DNA from: Apodemus sylvaticus
Taxonomy: Eukaryota; Chordata; Mammalia; Rodentia; Muridae
NCBI RefSeq assembly: GCF_947179515.1
Contig: NC_067477.1
Location: 116,447,562-116,511,561 of the forward strand
DNA length: 64,000 nt
Direction of reading: 5' to 3'
Below, one piece after another: positions 58,385 through 64,000 of this stretch. Every line of letters begins with the position of its first letter. The first letter of the stretch is position 1. The translations under genes were made by a program, and so were the position numbers. A model generated the notes under the pieces. That model was not told the DNA's origin. It was given only the letters and a program-made list of their open reading frames with translations, and did not search any database.

Positions 58385-58517
58385 TGTAATGTATAGTTAT
58401 AATATATGTGATATATTCTACATATTATACAGTATATACTATATACAGATATAGTATATATGATACATGTATGTGTGTGTATGTATATATGTATGTATGT
58501 ATATATGTGTATGTATG

Positions 58518-58549
<32 letters not shown>

Positions 58550-58556
58550 TTATATG
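58385..58556. repeat. AT-rich and (TATG)n tract
   Basis: Palindromic TATA-rich sequence passing into TATG/TATA units to about 58555. Confidence 0.9.
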
Positions 58557-58706
58557 TCTGGGGCAGGGATTTGCTTCTCTCTATGTCCCCTTTGCTGGGT
58601 TTACAAATGTGTGTCACCATGCAGGCTTTTGAAGGGAGGAAACTCAGGTCCTCATGCTTACAAGCCAAGAACTTTACAGACTGAGCCATTTCTCTGGTCC
58701 CCTCCC
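58557..58706 (-). mobile_element. B4/RSINE-like SINE
   Basis: GGTTTACAAATGTGTGTCAC CATG, AACTCAGGTCCTCATGCTTA and CAGACTGAGCCATTTCTCTG in reverse orientation. A further B3-like scrap seems to precede the AT tract at 58215-58360. Confidence 0.55.
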
Positions 58707-59153
58707 CTCCTGTTCGTAAGCCATTGGAGCTCTTTGTTTGGTATCTTGGCTCATGTAAAACAATAGTAGGTCACTAGAGAGCATGCTCAATCCTTATTAA
58801 CATCCCAAGTCACAGTCTGCCTATTGGCTCACTACTCCTGGCTGTCTTTAGAACCAGATCCCGCTGGACCCTCTTCTCCCTAGCTACATTAGCTTTGGCT
58901 TACACTAAGCCGTAGTTCTGTCTAGGCTGGACACCTGCACACAGTAACCCCTGCACTGAGAATCCTGCCCACTGTGCCCTTCGGTCTGTTCTTCATGCTA
59001 GTCAGAGTGAACAGTCAAAATCTCACACAGGACCAGAGGTTTCATTGTGCAAATACTGCCACATATGCCTTCTAAGGTGTTGTTTGGCCACAAAACAAAG
59101 AAATGAAACAGACAGCAAAGAAGGACTGTCTCTGGGTTAAATAAAAGTAATCT

Positions 59154-59360
59154 CGGGCTGGGGAGATTTCTTAGCAGTAGAAGCACTTCTGTCCTTCCAG
59201 AGGTCCCAAGTTCAGTTCCCGGCACCCTTGTTGGTTGGCTCACCACTGCCTGTGACTCTAGCTTCAGGGACTCTGGGCCCTTTGCTGGCCTTCTGGCTTC
59301 TGTAGGTAACCACACATGTGTGACACACAGACACGCACATGCATGCATGTACATACATTA
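59154..59360 (+). mobile_element. B2/B3-like SINE
   Basis: GGGCTGGGGAGATTTCTTAG, CCAAGTTCAGTTCCCGGCAC and CTCACCACTGCCTGTGACTC. A CA-rich tail ends it. Confidence 0.75.
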
Positions 59361-59591
59361 GAATAAGTCTTGCAAAATTAAAAACGCAAAACAGATAGAT
59401 TCGAACACTCGTATGGAATGATATTTTTTACGTAAAAATGAAATTGAAAGAAAATGTACATGAATGGGAAAAGAATATTGGAGTTATAAAACTTCCCTAT
59501 GGTGCCCCAAAGAAGAGAGCGAGGGTGGGTGGGCTGATATTTTCTCTCAGGTGACGACATTTTGTTACTTAATTGAGAAGGAGATGCACTG

Positions 59592-59721
59592 TAGGCTAGA
59601 GAGATGGGTTGGTGATAAAGAGCACTTAACACTCTTTCAGAGGACTTGGATTTGATTCCCAGCACCCATATGGCACCTCATAATCACCTGTGGCCCCCAT
59701 ATACTCACACTGGTATACTGG

Positions 59722-59775
<54 letters not shown>
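59592..59775 (+). mobile_element. B2/B3-like SINE with (CA)n tail
   Basis: GGCTAGAGAGATGGGTTGGT and GATTTGATTCCCAGCACCC. The tail is a (CA)n run at 59726-59774. Confidence 0.8.
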
Positions 59776-59776
<1 letters not shown>

Positions 59777-59985
59777 AAAAAGGAAGAAAATGCACTGAAG
59801 ATCTCCTAAATTGAGAACAGACATGCTAAGTCCTTATGTAGTGAACTGGTAATGTAACCACACTGAAAACATCTTAAACTGGTTCATGGGAATACAGCAG
59901 TTAGAGCCATGAGCAAATCGGCTAGTCGCATCTGGTAAAGGGAACAGTCCGAGGAACGACTGTTTATTTTTCTCAAAGCAGTTTT

Positions 59986-59987
<2 letters not shown>

Positions 59988-60030
<43 letters not shown>
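59988..60030. repeat. (AAT)n microsatellite
   Basis: About 14 AAT units. Confidence 0.97.
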
Positions 60031-60031
<1 letters not shown>

Positions 60032-60846
60032 GGGTCTGGGCTAGATTAAAAAGGCTCTAATGGACACAACAACCAGAAGCCGGCTGTGGCTCTATCTGAC
60101 CTTGGTTTATACAAACCGCCTATAAGAGGCATTTGGGGGACATCTGAGGGAGCTGGAGCATGACCTGTAAGTTACATGGTGACGTGTCAGATCAGGTGGA
60201 CACAGAGGAATGTGCAGGAAGATGTTCAATGTGGTGATCTGGGGAGGTAGGAATGCGTAATTTGCTCTGTTAACACCAATTAATGCCTAATATTCTAAAT
60301 ATACATATATTGCTTTTATAACAGTATGAGGGCCCACTTCTCCCAAGCTTAGCACCTACGGATGATTTCCAGAAGGCTTGTAGTTCTTCCACCTGCCAAC
60401 AGCATTCATTTTATTAAACCATTGCTTTGAACATAATATTTATATTTAGCTACAAAGAATACAGAGTCACGTTTTTTGTTAATAAAACTTATTCTCAGAC
60501 ACTTTGACACATGTATGTGATTGCCATCCAGCTGTCACAGTGGGGCATGGCAAAGGAGGGAGGAGACCTGGCCATTGAATGAGCCAGCCAGTTGGCCACT
60601 TGGGAGTGAGCCAAGTGCTTGCTGTTGCCCATTGATTTGTTCCAGTGGCTCATCTAGATACACAGAGTGCTGTTGCCTCCCGCTTGCCTCCCCTCCCATC
60701 TCCGTCCATCACGCTTCTCTCTGAGAGCTGTCATTCTACCCTAGGGAATAGTACAATCTCTTCTCCCTGAAGGCTTTGGTTCCTATCGGAATACCATTCT
60801 TAGATCTAGCAATTAATACCACTTCCTTTATTTTAAGAAAAAATCC

Positions 60847-61105
60847 AGGTAGTAGTGGCACATGCCTTTAATCCCAGCACTTGGGAGGCAGGGGCAAGTG
60901 GATATCTATGATTCTGAGGTCAGGCTGGTCTACAGAATAAGATTCAGGACAGCTAGGGCTACATCTCTATGTAAAAAAAAACACAAAACCAAACCAAAAT
61001 GAATCAACAAAACAAAACAAAACAAAACCCCAAAACCCCCAAACCCAAACCAATCAACCAAAAAAACCAACAACAAAACCAGACAAACAAACAAATAGAC
61101 CCCCA
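60847..61105 (+). mobile_element. B1 SINE with long A/C-rich tail
   Basis: AGTAGTGGCACATGCCTTTA ATCC, AGCACTTGGGAGGCAGGGG and TACATCTCTATGTAAAAA, then AAAAC/AAACC-rich sequence to about 61105. It ends only about 70 bp before exon 3. Confidence 0.88.
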
Positions 61106-61176
61106 ACAACCTATCCTGTGTGATAAGTACCAAGTCAGGCAAATCTCTTGACCCATCTCCTTTTCTCTTTGCCAAG

Positions 61177-61278
61177 GTGTCTTCCTGTTTATTTTGGGAA
61201 TGGGAATCAACGTCCACAGCGACTATATGCTGCGCCAGCTCAGGAAGCCGGGAGAAGTCATCTACAGGATCCCACAAG
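61177..61278 (+). CDS. Srd5a2: Steroid 5-alpha-reductase 2, exon 3 (residues 149-183, last codon split)
   Basis: 102 bp, the expected size for exon 3. It begins after TTTGCCAAG; the leading GT completes Gly149. It encodes VFLFILGMGINVHSDYMLRQ then LRKPGEVIYRIPQ and ends in the first base of codon 183 before donor GTAACG. Residues N160, D164, R171 and Y178, which contact NADPH in the human enzyme, are all present. The rest of the protein (residues 183-254) must be coded beyond base 64000. Between 61279 and the end of the window no further exon is seen. Confidence 0.96.
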
Positions 61279-61442
61279 GTAACGCCTCTCCTGGCGCCAA
61301 GATTCCCCTTGTTCAGTGGAGCCTGTCCTGGTGATTAGCAAAGGGATGTGTCTGTGACAGCACAGCTATGCACTGGGTACCCTTCGGCTGCCTCCTTCTG
61401 CATACTGTGTCCCATCTATGTTACCCAAGAAAGCTCCAGGAG

Positions 61443-61630
61443 GGCTGAGGCTGTGGCTCGGGTGGTAGAGTGCTCGCCTAGTGTGCTTAAAGTCCTGGGT
61501 CCCATCTCCAGTAACACTTAACCACAGGCGTGGTGTACGTATCTATGACCTCAGCACTTAGGAGGGGAGGTAGGAAGATCAGGGGTTCAAGGTTATCCTT
61601 TAGCATACAGCGAGTTCAAGGCTGGCCTTG

Positions 61631-61634
<4 letters not shown>
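61443..61634 (+). mobile_element. B4-type SINE (ID-like plus B1-like)
   Basis: Head GGCTGAGGCTGTGGCTCGGG TGG and TCGCCTAGTGTGC (ID-like), then GACCTCAGCACTTAGGAGGG and GAGTTCAAGGCTGGCC (B1-like). Confidence 0.7.
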
Positions 61635-61669
<35 letters not shown>

Positions 61670-61785
61670 ACAGGAAGGAAAAAGAGAGAGAGAGACAGAC
61701 AGACAGACAGAGAGAAAGAAAGAGAGAGAGGCAAAGAGAGACAGAGATAAAGAGAGAGACAAAGAGACAGACAGAGAGAGATTGA
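61635..61785. repeat. (CA)n then GA/GACA-rich tract
   Basis: AC run at 61635-61668, then GAGA, GACAGACA and GAGATAAAGA units. The Arg/Glu and Ser/Leu rich frames are its translations. Confidence 0.93.
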
Positions 61786-63156
61786 GAACTACAGGAAACT
61801 TTCCTCTCACCCAAGGAAGGAAGATCATAGTGCCCTCAAGGTGACAGAGGGCCCCAGGCTTGCATATAAACAGAGGGGAATAGGGTACAGCCTAGGATCT
61901 AACCCTGCCCATTTACACAGGGTGAGAACCTACCTGTGCTGGCCACAAAGCCAAGGACTTCGTTATTTGTAAGCATCACGGCCTTCGTACACAGACCTGG
62001 ATGGGAAGCCCGCTGCACACCTGAGTTATAGGCTACAGCCTATCCTGAAATTTTGAATTAAAAAAAAGTTTTGCTAAAATCTAAAAGGCAAACAGGTCTA
62101 AACCTAGGCCTATATATGATTACAGTCATCAATATGGTGTATTTTACCTTCATGCCTATTGGAAGTTTTCCAGAGCAGCGTGGGATTGTCTTATGGTTAA
62201 CTTTTTTCTAAGCAGAAGAATTTTGTGCTAACAATGACTGGTGTAATAACCACATAAACCACAGCATAGACACTTAATATAACTGTATAACTATCAGAGA
62301 TTAAATACTGTATGTGATCATATGCTGTACTTTCTCCCTAAAAGTTATTTTTTAAATTATGAATTTTGTCTTGCATGTATGTAGGTGCTTGCGAGTACCC
62401 ACACGAAGGCGAGTTTGAGGTCGGGTGTCTTCTTCAATTTCGCGGTTACCTTATTTTGTTGATGTAGTCTCTCACTGAACGTAGCCCTTGCTGATTCAGT
62501 CAGGCTGGTCACAGAGCTCCGGGGTCCTCCTGTCCCTGCGTCCCCAGCACTCTGAATATAGGCATGCACTGCTCTAATGTGGGTACTGGGGCTTGACCTC
62601 AAGTTCTTAGGCGTGGTAATGACTGGGCCTGGGCTTTCATATGATGGACTCTGTGTGGTGCTGATGCAGTGATGGCAGTGGTAATATTTGAGGTCTGTCA
62701 CAGTCTAAGTGGCTCACCATTATGTGTGAAGTCTGCTGTTGACGGGCATTCTATGTGTAGCACATGCCTGGAGATCAAGATACAGAAAACTTCTGGTCCC
62801 AAGAAAGTAGGAGTGTGAGTCTGACCAATAAACATTTATTTGGCAAGGAATCAGACCAGGTGACCAACACACCAAGTGGACAGTGGTTCCCATCCTCCTG
62901 GATGTGAACAGAGACATAGCTTGCAGGAAAAACGTTCTGGATTATTTGATGTTGGTGTAGACTGACAACTGCTGATTAATAATGACAAAGCTTTTGTGAT
63001 CCGTGGGCAATTATTTAAGTGAGTAATTATTATCAGCTCCTTGGTATCTGAAGAACTAAGTTAGACCATGATGTTCATGGATAATCAGACCCTTTGCAAT
63101 AGACAGGGGTTCTTCAGAAAGTCAAAGGTGTGATAGGCAGAAAGGTAGGGAAACAG
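61786..63156 (+). other. Srd5a2: Srd5a2 intron 3, visible 5' part
   Basis: A B4/RSINE-like copy on the minus strand is likely at about 62440-62640 (GTAGTCTCTCACTGAACG, GGGTCCTCCTGTCCCTGCG). The rest shows nothing I recognise. Intron 3 begins at 61279 and runs past the end of the window. Confidence 0.5.
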
Positions 63157-63918
63157 TGCTATCCTGAGATTTCACCTCACACTAGTCAGAATGGCTAAGG
63201 TTAAAAACTCAGGAGTCAGCAGGTGTTGGCGAGGATATGGAGAAAGAGGAACACTCCTCCACTGCTGGTGGGATTGCAAGATGGTACAACCACTTTGGAA
63301 ATCAGTCTGGCTGTTCCTCAGAAAACTGGGCATGACATTTCTGGAGGACCCTGCTATACCACTCCTGGGCATATACCCAGAGGATTCCCCGCTAAGCAAT
63401 AAGGACACATGCTCCACTATGTTCATAGCAGCCCTATTTATAATAGTCAGAAGCTGGAAAGAACCCAGATGTCCCTCAACGGAGGAATGGATACAAAAAA
63501 ATGTGGTATATTTACACAATGGAGTACTATTCAGCCATTGAAACAATGAATTCATGAAAGTCTTAGACAAATGGATGGAGCTGGAGAATATCATAATAAG
63601 TGAGGCAACCTAGTCTCAAAAGATCAATCATGGTATGCACTCACTGATAAATGGATATTAGCCTAGAAATGTGGAATACCGAAGACATAATCCACATATC
63701 AAATGATGTCCAAGAGGAACGGAGGAGTGGCCCCTGGTTCTGGAAAGACTCGGTGCGGCAGTGTGGGGGAATTCCAGAACAGGGAAGTGGGAGGGGTGGA
63801 TGGGGGAATAGGGGGAGGGAAGAGGGCTTATGGGACTTTCAGGAAGTAGGGAGCCAGAAAAGGGGAAATCATTTGAAATGTAATTAAAAAATATATCGAA
63901 TAAAAAAAAAAAAAAAGA
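63157..63918 (+). mobile_element. 5'-truncated L1: ORF2 C-terminus, 3'UTR and poly(A)
   Basis: Starts at CTGAGATTTCACCTCACACT, inside the ORF2 C-terminal part. The frame at 63191-63541 reads the Cys/Trp-rich ORF2 tail (CWRGYGERGTLLHCWW, RDTC-like NKDTCSTMFIAALFI, WKEPRCPSTEEWIQK). It shifts frame near 63500, where GGATACAAAAAAATG has an extra A-run length. The 3'UTR has a GGGAATAGGGGGAGGGA-type purine stretch, and a poly(A) ends near 63916. No clear flanking duplication. Confidence 0.93.
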
Positions 63919-64000
63919 AACGCAATAGAAAGTATCTTGCTCCCTGTGTCTCACAGCTAGGACAACATACTGAACAGAGCGACGTCAGCTCACAGAGTCA
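63919..64000. other. Unassigned right edge
   Basis: Short sequence after the L1 poly(A); nothing recognised. Confidence 0.4.

Larger units (their letters stand above)
56985..61176 (+). other. Srd5a2: Srd5a2 intron 2 (4.2 kb)
   Basis: Runs from GTGAGT to an acceptor TTTTCTCTTTGCCAAG. Apart from the SINEs and microsatellites listed here I recognise nothing at 57000-58200, 58710-59150 and 59800-60845. The frames at 57273-57850 have no domain character. Confidence 0.9.

Noticed and set aside
1..64000. CRISPR arrays, operons, phage or bacterial islands
   Set aside because: The DNA is mammalian; direct repeats here are microsatellites, minisatellites or interspersed elements without spacer structure.

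Overview
This is mammalian, murid-rodent genomic DNA, most likely from a mouse-like species. B1, B2 and B3 SINEs, rodent L1, MaLR-type solo LTRs and a URR1-like DNA transposon are all present, and ID elements are almost absent, which fits mouse better than rat. I could not settle the exact species from the sequence. The only functional gene I can support is Srd5a2 (steroid 5-alpha-reductase type 2) on the + strand. Exon 1 is at 33425-33705 (coding part), exon 2 at 56821-56984 and exon 3 at 61177-61278. They join in phase and encode residues 1-182 plus the first base of codon 183. The last exons must lie beyond base 64000. A GC-rich promoter with a TATA-like motif and a GC box precedes exon 1. 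Layout: 1-33 kb is intergenic 5' flank. It starts with a nearly full-length but dead L1 on the minus strand (342 to about 5500), then solo LTRs and a much older + strand L1 ORF2 fossil (about 9020-11855) split by a series of later insertions. Next comes a 1.8 kb GGCA/GGCAGCA/GGCATCA minisatellite (13706-15480) that grew inside an LTR copy. After that come SINE-rich stretches, a 5'-truncated L1 tail with target-site duplications, two local duplications and a U2 snRNA fragment flanked by perfect 18-bp repeats. 33.4-64 kb is the gene body. Intron 1 (33706-56820) and intron 2 (56985-61176) hold SINEs, LTRs, ancient L1 pieces (one with an inverted, twin-primed layout), a nested three-layer insertion at 48419-49367 and many microsatellites. 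The window ends in the 3' part of another L1 (63157-63918, + strand). The many other open frames are antisense shadows, repeat protein fragments or low-complexity translations. No CRISPR array, operon or bacterial feature exists here. I found no convincing new protein system. The most interesting signals are mutational: the minisatellite birth inside an LTR, the U2 retro-fragment, the nested insertions, a minisatellite just upstream of the Srd5a2 promoter, and possible amino-acid changes in Srd5a2 exon 1.
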